NCBI RefSeq assembly: GCF_009017415.1
Contig: NC_092405.1
Location: forward strand, 4,464,001-4,528,000
Direction: 5' to 3'
From: Aspergillus flavus
Taxonomy: Eukaryota > Ascomycota > Eurotiomycetes > Eurotiales > Aspergillaceae
Length of the DNA: 64,000 nucleotides
Shown: piece by piece, positions 46,167 through 56,249 of the stretch
How positions within the stretch are numbered: position 1 is the stretch's first letter
Layout of the letters: every line of letters starts with the position of its first letter
The notes under the pieces: model-generated
What the model was told of the DNA's origin: nothing
Databases searched by the model: none
What the model saw: only the letters and a program-made list of their open reading frames with translations
Program-made: the position numbers and the translations under genes

Positions 46167-47183
46167 CGTGGGGTCTAATGCAGTACTAATAAGATGAGGA
46201 ATGTCAAAATGTCAATTTCGTTATGGTTCGAGTCAATGCTTCTGATAACCGATGGAACGTAGTGTGCTGGTTGGCTAGTAGGGCTTGGTAACCTGCTAAG
46301 CGGTATGCGGTGCTATCCAATGACATTCCATCCGTATGTCGATTTTCTAAAGGCGATGTTCCAATTCCATACTATACTGAATTCGACCGATCCTTGTGTT
46401 GATGAATGGTCGCATGCACCAATTCCAATATATCGATATTGAGTACGGAGTATATCGGGGGTGAAAACCTGACCTACAAATTTTTTGAAGTTTAGTCTGT
46501 CCCGATGAAGTGGGGACAGTCGAATCCACATTAATATTATTCGTAGGGGCTGCTTCCTGCAGATAGGTAAATCTACATAAACATACTTTGATATCCAATT
46601 TGATATTCAATGGCTAGAACCATGAACTAGGTCAAAAGGGGTAACGGAATGAACCGTAAGGCATCTCACGTAAGTCATGTGTAAGCAGAAGCGAAGACGC
46701 AACCATTTGAGTTTGGCCGAATCTATACCCAATGGGGGAGGATTTTGTCTGCACTGCAGCTTCGACTAGTACAAGAGGTGGTTAGTAGTTAATACTAGTT
46801 ACTAGATAGGCCTCGCCAAAACCCGCGGGTCCACTCACGGGTTAGAGCCGACCCGTCCCTTAGCGGGTTTGGGTCTGGGTTTTTAATCAAACTATTTTAG
46901 AGGCTGGAAACTAAAAGGATCTGGAAGCGGAAGCGCCCGACAGCCGCAGTCCGCCATCCTTCCAGCTGATTCGATTGGCTGACTCTTCCACATTTTCCTA
47001 TTGGTCAGGAATCCACCCTCGGTCAGGTGCTTAGCCCACTTGGTACAAAGTATTCCGCCTCTAGGCTTTACTCCACGGTACAACTACATACCTCCATGTC
47101 CATATGAACCTTGACTTCAGGATTGAAGTTGTCCTTCGTCCCGCCATCTGGGTCTACTACCGCCATTAATACCCCCACTCGTG
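46167..47183. other. 1.0-kb intergenic region with a CGGGT-rich patch
   Basis: No gene seen. The stretch 46818-46890 is rich in CGGGT/ACCCG words and listed separately. The right part is the promoter of the second Zn2Cys6 gene. Confidence 0.5.
46818..46890. repeat. CGGGT/ACCCG word cluster, possible transposon-end remnant
   Basis: Within about 70 nt there are repeated ACCCG and CGGGT words on both strands, including the perfect 10-nt palindrome ACCCGCGGGT, followed by GGGTTTGGGTCTGGGTTTTT. Such word clusters are known from subterminal regions of some hAT-type DNA transposons. No transposase or clear terminal inverted repeat is visible, so the assignment is tentative. Confidence 0.35.
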
Positions 47184-49343
47184 ATGCTTTACAATTTTGT
47201 TTCTATACGGTCCGCACCACTGACCAAGCGGAGAAAAGTGCGTCGGGCATGCGACTTCTGCCGTCAGCATCGGGTCCGCTGCGATGGCAGATTACCTTGT
47301 GGCCAGTGTGTTACCAACAAGGTGGAATGCAACAAGCCTTCGCAGCATTCACACTCACATCTACATCCGAACCAACATCCACACTCTTCCTCGTCTGGAA
47401 ATCGGGAATTGCAGCCGTCAGCCCCACCCAGTTTCCCACACCCCCAGCCTGCACCTCCCTCCACCCCAAATCAGGCTGTCGTGAGCCAGCAAGTGAGGCC
47501 CCGATTAAGTTCACCGCGTAATCCATCCATACATCATGCCGCCGTCGCTCCTCTTTCACAGCACTTGGACTCATTCGCGGGCTTTATATCCCGAGTGAAT
47601 AGCTTCTGCACCGTCGTGTCGCAGATGTCGACCCAACCATCTCCTCATCAACCCATTGAATCAGCCCCTGCAGACATTCCGTGTTCGTCACGAGACTTGC
47701 TGAGAAGAGTAGAGCCAGTTCTTTCGCAGCTGACTCCGGACAGCCTAAATGAACTTCAGGCAACCCTGTTTGATATTTTCTGGACTCGATATTATTTCCT
47801 GATGCCAATTGTCAGTTCGGAGGATTTAGCGAACAGGTCGGATGGACAGTCTGAGCCTTTGCGACAGGCTCTAATGGCCTACTGTTTGCAATCGATCTAT
47901 CATGCTGGACTGCATAACCGCTTGCTGAGCATTCAGAAGGGCATGGTGTCATCGGACCACGGGGAGAATCCGTCTCAAAGCCCCCTGGTAGCTAAACTGT
48001 TCGTTACCTTATTCCAACAAGCGCTCGCTACAAACAATGCCTATCTCCTTTATGCAGAGCCAACATTGGCAGATGTGCAGCGGCATCTCCTCATGGCTGC
48101 CTTCCTACTGAACTCGGGAGAACCTCAGGCGGCATATAATATCCTTGGTGTAGCCATGCGGCTCACACAGTCTCTCGACCTACAGCGCCTCCCAAGAACA
48201 CATCTACCGCCACAAGAGTTGGAAACACGCCAGCGAATCTGGTGGAAGTTGGTCCATCTCGATTTCCATTGTTCCCGGCTGCTGGGAAAACCGATGGCTG
48301 TCTCCCTGAATGATAAGACAATCACTATGCCGCATCCTACACCCGAGTCTTCAGTGGCCGCCCCGGACCTCACTTACTACTCGGCGTCGATTTCCCTGAC
48401 CGTGGCGGCAAGACAGGTGGCCGAGTCCCTGGAGAATCACCTGCACGCTGTTTCAGGGACTGTCGACTCGGTCAACATGATCGAGCGCTATGCGCACCAT
48501 TTGTCGCGGGAAATCAAGCACCTATATGAATGGAAAGATCGGATCCTGAATGCAAAGCTATTTCCCAATATGACACTTGCTTGTGGAGCTTATCAACCCG
48601 ATGCGGTGACTGCTACCGAGGATGGGCTGAAGCACGATCACGATGCCAGGCTGTCCTTTCACCTTGCCCCAGCAGTCATCCTACAGCGAACCCTCCTTGA
48701 GCTTCAGTATCATGACATTGTTCTTTGGGTTCACCATTCATTCATCCAGTTTCCGAGTCGCGGCTTGGTTCCGCAACGGAGTCCACAAGCCGATGTGCAT
48801 GCCACCACGGCAATACAACATGCGCTAACCGTCACGGATCTCATCCGTCTTCGGATGCTCTATCACGACGTACTTTATGGCTCTTCTGAGATCTATCAGT
48901 ACCTGTGGAATGCCGTTCTCACACTCATAGGGTTTATGTTGGCCTACCCCCTATGCTACTGGTTCCCTCGTGCTCAGCAGCATGTCGAGCGATCCCTCCA
49001 GATCTTCGAGGCAGCAGGACCAGTAAACCCGATTGCATCACGAGCTGCTCACCTGACACGATATTTGCTTGGGCGAGTCAGTGCACTCATGGAGTTATTG
49101 AGTTCACAATCGTCTGCCCCCCATGATCGTAATGATTCTCGGGGCGTGCAAACCCTTGATCCTGTCGAACCCGAGAAGAGGCAGCAGCAGCAACCCCCCT
49201 TGTCCACATCCGAGGATGATGCTTTGTGGTCCTGTGCAGATATTGTTAACCCCAATATCTGGTATGGGTACTGCCACGAAATCAACGATATGCTCATGGA
49301 TGTGCCTGAGATCTCTCTAGGTACCGAGCTTTTCACATCATAA
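47184..49343 (+). CDS. Zn2Cys6 transcription factor with fungal_trans domain
   Basis: Single exon, 719 aa from the ATG at 47184 (a GTG directly precedes it). Basic arm KRRKVRR, then Cys23, 26, 33, 39, 42 and 49 (CDFCRQHRVRC, CGQCVTNKVEC), a standard Zn2Cys6 cluster. A Ser/His/Pro-rich linker follows (about 52-130). The middle homology region starts near residue 180 and contains ETRQRIWWKLVHLDFHCSRLLGKP, the hallmark of the fungal_trans domain. A late region with Gln-rich REKRQQQQ-like sequence precedes WSCADIVNPNIWYGYC. The overall plan resembles sugar-utilisation regulators such as AmyR/XlnR relatives, though no specific orthology is claimed. It lies between the cupin gene and the SDR/ABC pair and may control them. 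Confidence 0.92.
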   Translation: MLYNFVSIRSAPLTKRRKVRRACDFCRQHRVRCDGRLPCGQCVTNKVECNKPSQHSHSHLHPNQHPHSSSSGNRELQPSAPPSFPHPQPAPPSTPNQAVVSQQVRPRLSSPRNPSIHHAAVAPLSQHLDSFAGFISRVNSFCTVVSQMSTQPSPHQPIESAPADIPCSSRDLLRRVEPVLSQLTPDSLNELQATLFDIFWTRYYFLMPIVSSEDLANRSDGQSEPLRQALMAYCLQSIYHAGLHNRLLSIQKGMVSSDHGENPSQSPLVAKLFVTLFQQALATNNAYLLYAEPTLADVQRHLLMAAFLLNSGEPQAAYNILGVAMRLTQSLDLQRLPRTHLPPQELETRQRIWWKLVHLDFHCSRLLGKPMAVSLNDKTITMPHPTPESSVAAPDLTYYSASISLTVAARQVAESLENHLHAVSGTVDSVNMIERYAHHLSREIKHLYEWKDRILNAKLFPNMTLACGAYQPDAVTATEDGLKHDHDARLSFHLAPAVILQRTLLELQYHDIVLWVHHSFIQFPSRGLVPQRSPQADVHATTAIQHALTVTDLIRLRMLYHDVLYGSSEIYQYLWNAVLTLIGFMLAYPLCYWFPRAQQHVERSLQIFEAAGPVNPIASRAAHLTRYLLGRVSALMELLSSQSSAPHDRNDSRGVQTLDPVEPEKRQQQQPPLSTSEDDALWSCADIVNPNIWYGYCHEINDMLMDVPEISLGTELFTS

Positions 49344-49535
49344 CTATCATTCTTGGTAATTGTTCCCAGCATCATGCGTGTAATTGGTACAGCCTTGAGA
49401 GCTTTATTCTCATAGTCTAAAATCTATGGCATATCACAATCATATCATATACATGGAATTCGGTTAGCAGATAAGCTTCACCGATGAAAGGGAAGCAAAA
49501 CCACTCTCGAACAACGGGACAAAGAAGTCACCCGC

Positions 49536-50564
49536 TCAGATAAATTGACCAAGCGTCAACTTCTCTGACGAAGCAAACTCAGATTGCCTAGATTCGAGCT
49601 CTGCGAAGTCCCAATTGGCGGAGAGGTGGCGCCCATTGAGGTATTGTGGACGTTTGGCTGCCAGGTATACGGTCACAGCACTCGGTAGCTCCGCTATATC
49701 GAAACATTAGAACATAATCTGTACGATACTACAGGTCGCTCAATGAAGCAGAGAAATGGTCTTTGAACTTACGGGTATCCTTGGCAAATGGCTTAAACCC
49801 ATCCAGGGTCATACTAGTGAGGACGATGCCCGGAGAGAGGGTGTAGGCGGCCACCCGGGGGTTCTCCGCTGCAATAAACTCAGTAAACTTGGCGACACCG
49901 AGCTTACTGATAAAGTAACTGCTCAGTCCCGGCGGCGTCAGGGAGATCGTGCTCATGAAGTTCACCACGGTGGGTTGAAAATCCGCGGCCTCATCCGCAA
50001 TCAAGCGCAAGTATGCCGCCGTCATCAGGTATGTTCCCCGTACGTTGACCTCAAAGTCCTTCCACCACTTGGTGGAGTCGGACTCGGCCACTGGCGCCAC
50101 GGAGGTGAAGACGCCGGCATTGTTGATCAGGGTGTGTACTGTGGTTCCGAACTTCTCCTTGATGGTCGCAAAAGTCTGTGCCACTGCCTGTTCGTCGGTG
50201 ATATCTGTGGGCAGGGCCAGCACCTCCACGGAGGGGAATTCGGCTTGCACAATAGCTTTCGTCTCTTCAGCCGATTGAGCGGACTGGGTAATGAGGACCA
50301 GCCCCTTCACCCCGGACTGTGCGTGAGCTCGTGCAATGGCCTGTGGAGAATCGTGAACGTCAGCCGTGCTTCCTTCCGCAGTGGAACAGAATTGATTCTT
50401 ACTCGTCCAATTCCCTTCCCTGCTCCGGTGACAATGGTTACTTTGTCTGTCTGGGATAACTCTGACTGTGTGGGATCAATGGTGGGATAGACATCGCGGT
50501 AGTAGTCCTTAGTGATAGACCCTGCGCGGGTGAACTGATCAGGATCAATCTGGGAATCAGACAT
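49536..50564 (-). CDS. short-chain dehydrogenase/reductase
   Basis: Three exons, complement(join(49536..49693,49773..50340,50403..50564)), 295 aa. NAD(P)-binding TGAGKGIGR at 46-54 sits exactly at the first splice. NNAG (LINNAGVFT), catalytic Ser in FMSTISL, and YFISK giving the Tyr-x3-Lys pair. The last exon replaces an early stop with ELPSAVTVYLAAKRPQYLNG and a tail typical of the family. Role: NAD(P)-dependent oxidation or reduction of an alcohol/ketone; substrate unknown. The start is the ATG at 50564, since the upstream frame opens only at TTG. It is divergent from the ABC transporter gene with 339 nt between the start codons, suggesting co-expression. Confidence 0.92.
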
Positions 50565-50903
50565 GACGATTGGCGGAATTGGAGGACTTGGGCGAATTGT
50601 GTACAATGTTTCTCTTTAAAAATATTGGGGAGGACGAAAATTTGTCTTTTCTCCTGCGTCGCTTCTGCTATTTATTTATCTTTATCTCTGCCCCTCGATG
50701 TTATCCGCGACTCCAGGGGTGGAGCCCATCTCAGCCCTCACCCACTCTAACCGCAAGGGGTAACCATTACCCCATTTGGTAACCCGATATGAATACCTGG
50801 GATATGATGCTTGGACACTTCTTTTAAAAGTCCCCTCGACAGCTCGAGATATACAGAAACTTATTGTCGCAATCTAGATTCTCAGCAGGGGAATCTCTGG
50901 ATC
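50565..50903. promoter_or_regulatory. shared divergent promoter of the SDR and ABC transporter genes
   Basis: The 339 nt between two opposed ATGs must contain both 5' UTRs and core promoters. A CT-rich tract (around 50640-50700, TTTTCTCCTGCGTCG... TTTATCTTTATC) is typical of fungal promoters. No operator could be assigned with confidence, although CCGC/GCGG words are present. Confidence 0.5.
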
Positions 50904-53900
50904 ATGGAGTCCTCAGGCGAAATTAAAGAGTACGACGCCAGCGAAGACAGTCACCAAGACGCAGAGATCGATCGATTGGTCGACGATTTTCTTCAAAACC
51001 AGACCACCAGTGTATCGGAGCGTCTGGGAGATATCATCTTCAAGGATCTGTCTGTCATAGGAGCCGGAGCCGGGGTTTGTTTTCCTATATACATCCATTT
51101 TTTATGACGTAGTGGGCCACTAACTTGACCAGCATCAACGGATGCATGATGTCCCCAAAACGTTGCAACGACTATCGAAGCTCGCCAATCTTGCGACCTG
51201 GTCCTCGAGGAAACCTCCTCCATGTCGAGCCATTCTCCAGCGGCTGACTGGTACAATTAGGCAGGGGGAGATGTTGATGGTCGTTGGCCGCCCCGGCAGT
51301 GGATGTACCACCGTTCTGAAAGCCCTGGCGAACATCAGGGAGGAGTATTTGGCGATGGAAGGCGATGTCTGGTATGGTTCGATGGATGCCGGTACCGCGA
51401 AGCAGGCCAGAGCCAACCAAGTAGCCTTCGTGGGTAAGAGAGCTCCTGCGTCCTCCATGCAAGCTCGCACAGTGCTAAAACGTTTCATTGATATGCTACA
51501 GGAGAGGACGATATCCATTTTCCAACATTATCTGTCAGCACCACGCTTAAATTTGCTCTCAATACCAGGCGTTCGACCTCCGATCCTGATCGCGCTCAAC
51601 ACCTCCAACAGGATTTACAGACTGTGCTTGAACTCATGGGACTTGCTCAAGCAGCCCATGTCCGCATCGGTAGCGACCATATTCGTGGAGTGAGCGGCGG
51701 TCAGCGTCGTCGGGTGTCTCTAGCTGAGGCATTGTGCACTCGTGCAAGGTGAATGAACCTGAATCTCCGCGAGAGCGGAAAAGGATTTGCTAACCTTACC
51801 ATCACCCAGTCTATTTTGCTTTGATAATCCTACGCGAGGTCTGGACTCATCCACCGCAATTCGCTTTTTAACCACTATGCGCAAATACACCACGCGTAGT
51901 CAATGTATGACCGCGATGTCTCTCTATCAAGCTAGCGATTTAGCAGTCGCAATGTTCGACAAAGTTTTGGTCTTGAATGACGGCCATGTCGCATATTACG
52001 GCCCGGCGACTTCAGCCAAAGCTTACTTCGAGTCCCTTGGATTCTACTGCTCTCCGAAGATTTCGGTATCAGACTTTCTCGCATCGATGTCCGGAACCCC
52101 AGAAGGTCGGACGCCTCGAGAGGCCCTTGACCGGCCGGTGCCAATTCATCCGGCTGACTTTGAGACCCGGTTCAGGGAGAGCAGCCTCTACCAGCAGACC
52201 GTGAGCGACGCCGCAACGCCGCCGCAATCGAAAACAGTCGGCAAACCAAAAGCTTCGGGGTACGCTCTGCCGCTTTACCGTCAGGTGTATGAGTGTACAG
52301 TCCGCCATTATCAGATTTTTCTGACCGACCGGGCTGCCTGGATCGCTGAGGCAGCCGGGACTATTGTTCAAGCTCTGCTTTTAGGGACCCTATTCCGCAA
52401 TCAAAGAGACGTGACGCAAGGGCTCTACACGCGCGGCTCGGCCCTCTTCTTCTGTGTCCTGATTATGGGTCTACAGGCTTCCGCTGAATTTGGAAATACG
52501 TTTGTCCAGCGCCCAATCTTGCTCAAGCAGAAGTCCTTGCGGTTCTACCGGCCCGGGGCCTACGCGCTCGGTCAGATCCTCGCGGACATACCCTGGAAAT
52601 TTATCTTCATTATGTACTCGCTACCCATTTACTGGATGATTAATTTCCAGCGCACAGCGGGGCATTTCTTCACATGGCTGGTCTGCCTCTATATGGGCCT
52701 AATGGCACTGAGCGTTATGTTTCGGGCCATTGCCGTCTTTACTAACTCCATCACTCGAGCCATTCTCCCTGTCGGGCTTTTGCTAAATGTGTTTATTATC
52801 TACACGGGCTTTTACATCACTCCTCCAGGCATGAAGGTCTGGCTTTTTTGGATCCGCTACCTTGATGTAAGTCTGCAACAAGAGGCACAGAATGATTCTG
52901 TGAGAAGAATGTGCTAACCGTCTAACCTTCTAAACCAGCCGATGTACTATATCTTCGAGTCTGTCGCTCTCAATGAAATTGGAACTAGCTCTTATCAGTG
53001 CAGCTCTGGGGATATCGTTCCCCGAGGATCAGCATACAATGAGACCAGTTATCAGGCTTGTGCAGTGTCTGGGTCCGTCGCTGGCGAATTGAGTCTTTCC
53101 GGTAGGCTGTATTTGATGGCCGAGTATGGATTCAAGAACACCCACTTGTGGCGAAATGTCGGGATCAATGCCGGCTTCTTTGTCTTCTTCTCGGTTGTGG
53201 TGATGTGCGTTTCTTCCTTCTCGACAAATGTATAGGTCAACCTAATAGACGCTGACTTTATTCATACATGCAGGATTGGAATGGAACGATTCCGTAATGC
53301 TGCTGAACACATGTCAACGATCTTTTACCGGAGGCTACCGTCCTGGGTGAGCGCATCGGCCTCGCGTTCCGCAGACATTGAAGAACCACCAATTGTCGCC
53401 GAGACAAAGGACTCCAAACCTAGCTCCAACCACGATGTGAAAACTATTGGCCGTCTAGAGACGACCCAAAGTGTGTTTGCATGGCAAGAACTATCACTTC
53501 AGCTTGGCGATGACAAGCGTTTGCTTCACGAAGTCTCAGGTAAGGCCTTCCTGGGTTAGTGTTGGGAGGATGAATACGTCTCACCATCTTCTTTATTTTT
53601 AGGGTGGCTTCAGCCTGGAAAAATGACTGCATTAATGGGCATGTCCGGTGCTGGCAAGGTAAGTCGTGGCAAGATCTTGGACAGGTGGTTCTCTGCACAT
53701 AGAACCCTAGGCTGACTGAGCCGGTGGTTGTTTAGACTACACTCCTTGATACTCTCGCCCAGCGAATTCAGATTGGGCGCTTATCCGGAGGGCTCTACCT
53801 AAACGGACAGACCCTTCCCGCATCGATGGGACGGCGGACTGGATTTGTCCACCAAAACGACATCCACCTGGCATCATCCACGGTTCGAGAAGCACTCCAG

Positions 53901-55639
53901 CTGAGCGCATGCCTCCGTCGTCCGGCAACGGTTTCCTGGGATGAGAAGATGGATCACGTGGAAATGCTAATTCAACTCTTGGAGATGGAGGATATCGCCG
54001 AGGCCATCATTGGAGTGCCAGGGGCAGGATTGAATCTCGAACAGCGCAAGCGCGTCAGTATCGGAGTCGAACTAGCTGCGAAGCCGGACATTGTTCTGTT
54101 TCTCGACGAGCCCACGTCCGGCCTAGATGGTAATTCTGCGCTCTCCATCGTGCAACTCATGCGCAGGCTCTCCGATGCCGGGCAGACCATCCTCTGCACG
54201 ATTCATCAACCCTCTGCCCAGATGATTGAACAATTTGACAATTTGCTTCTGTTGGTACCCGGTGGGAAGACAGTTTACTTCGGTCCGTTGGGCTCTCGGT
54301 GCCAAAAGATCCTGGATTACTTCGCTCGCTATACGCGGCGCTGCGAGGAGACCGAAAACCCGGCGGATTACCTTTTGGCAGTTAGCGCCGAGCCTGACAA
54401 AGACTGGTTCCAGGTATGCTGTTCTCACCCCTTTCTTCTCCCGCTGGTGTTGTTGTATCATTTACTGACTGGAATCTGAATTCCTGGACGAACCAGACTT
54501 GGCGACAGTCGCCCGAGTATGGTTCCACGCAAGAGCAGCTTCAGAAAATGCTCCAGGTACAGGAAATCAAAGATTCCTCATCGTCAGAATCTGATCGGAC
54601 ATATGCGGCCTCTTACCTCAACCAGCTCCGCGTCGTCACGCAACGCGCTTTCACGAATTACTGGCGCGACTCGGACTACGTGTTGGGCAAGGTCCAGCTC
54701 AACATTTGGATGGGACTGATGAACGGGCTCACTTTTCTTCAGCTGTCCAACGATCTAACCGGCGCCCGCGGACGGATGTTTTCGATCTTCGTCGGTGTGA
54801 TCACGGGCCCTGTGCTGAGTCTCCAGATCGAACCTCGTTTCATCCTCCTGCGTGACCAATTCCTGGCGCGGGAGAATGAGTCCCGCGTGTACCACTGGAG
54901 CATCTTCACCATCAGCGCGCTGCTTGTGGAGATTCCGTTCACCCTCCTGGGCGGGCTGATTTACTGGCTTCTCTGGTACTACATGGTCGGGTACCTCACC
55001 ATATCGACCCGCGCTGGGTACGCCTTCCTCATGTATGAGCTCTACTCGCTGTTCGTGGCGAGTCTCGCTCAGCTAACTGCCTCCCTGTTCCCCACCGTGC
55101 TTGCCGCACAAGTGGCGACGGGGTTCATTTGGCTGGTTGTTAACACCTTCAACGGTCCCCTCTCGCCCCCGCCGCTAACTCCCCGCGGATGGCGATGGTT
55201 CTACAATATCTCTCCCTTGTTCTACTTCATCGAGGGGATTGGGACCAACGCCATGCATGCGCTCCAAATCACCTGCCGCGACTCTGAACTCACCACCTTC
55301 CAGACGCCCGCCGGGGAGACATGTGCCTCCTACACGGCTGAATTCTTCGGTCTGGCTAACTCCACGGGTTATCTGGTGGATCCCAACGCAACGGGGCTGT
55401 GCGAGTACTGTGCCTATGCGGATGGAGATGAATATGTCAGTATTTCTTTTCCTTTATGTGAACCAGGCTAACTAGTTTTTCTTTTAACCAAATAGGTCAA
55501 ACAATATGACATGAGCTATTCACAACGTGGCAACAACGTCGGCATCTTCATTGGATTCATTCTGTTCAACTACACCATGGCGGTGCTGGCGACCTACCTC
55601 ATCTTTATCTTTAAATGGCGGAAACGTCGGTCGAATTGA
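50904..55639 (+). CDS. full-length PDR-type ABC transporter (ABCG family)
   Basis: Ten exons, join(50904..51074,51133..51433,51502..51748,51810..52866,52939..53204,53274..53539,53603..53658,53736..54413,54497..55435,55496..55639), 1374 aa, all phases consistent. Layout is (NBD-TMD)x2, the reverse order of pleiotropic-drug-resistance transporters. NBD1: Walker [10 protein letters not shown], signature [10 protein letters not shown], Walker [18 protein letters not shown]2: GMSGAGKTT (split by an intron), signature [23 protein letters not shown]. Each TMD has about six helices. A cysteine-containing extracellular loop precedes the last helix ([24 protein letters not shown]). The tail ends FKWRKRRSN. 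The asymmetric Walker A/B of NBD1 is normal for the family. Role: plasma-membrane efflux of drugs or metabolites. Somewhat short because the N-terminal extension is only about 60 residues. Confidence 0.95.
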
Positions 55640-56249
55640 TTGTGGGCACGTCCTTCGAGTGGTGTCAATTCGACTGCCACGTCGTCTAATTAAGCGCGTT
55701 TGGGTGCGAGAGGGATAAGGAGAGAGAAAGCGGGACAGATGTATATGTACAGTGAGACTGAAAAAAGGAGGGAGAGATGAATAAATACAGGTAGGCTTCT
55801 TGGCCTTGGACCCAATATGAATAATAGACCATATACCTTTGATTAAGTTATTATATTCAGCATCACATATACTCATGATCTCATGGTCCGCGTGTGAGAG
55901 AAGGAAGTCAGCACATAAAACGATAACGTTGGAAGTCGTCTAGGTTGGACTAATGAGAAAGAAGAACGAAAGAAAGAAAGAATGAATGAATGAAAGGAAA
56001 ACTGCTTTTGAGGCAGCTGATACGCTGCAGTTTTCGAAAATTAATATATGGAATATCGGTTCAAGATATATTCCACGAGACAAAGAAAACCACTTCTTCC
56101 GCGAAAACCCTATTCTTTTGTTGACACGGTGGAACCAAAGGGGGATCGTCTGTAGAAATTGCCAGTATTCTTCTCTGACTATTTCTCCTGAGCACGAGTG
56201 CTAGGGCTACTTTCTGATACCACTTTCCACCGGCTCAGACGGTCAAACC
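55640..56249. other. intergenic region with GAAA/GAAT microsatellite
   Basis: 3' flank of the ABC transporter and upstream sequence of the gag-like ORF. A purine-rich microsatellite of GAAA and GAAT units lies at about 55962-55999. No long terminal repeat was noticed. Confidence 0.5.
55962..55999 (+). repeat. (GAAA)n/(GAAT)n microsatellite
   Basis: Tetranucleotide units change from GAAA to GAAT within about 38 nt. A simple slippage repeat with no sign of function. Confidence 0.7.

Noticed and set aside
47111..47521. 136-codon frame overlapping the start of the second Zn2Cys6 gene
   Set aside because: Different frame of a low-complexity Ser/His/Pro-coding stretch, no homology.
49756..50490. 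244-codon plus-strand frame opposite the SDR gene
   Set aside because: Antisense shadow of the SDR exon; the minus strand carries TGxxxGIG, NNAG and YxxxK.
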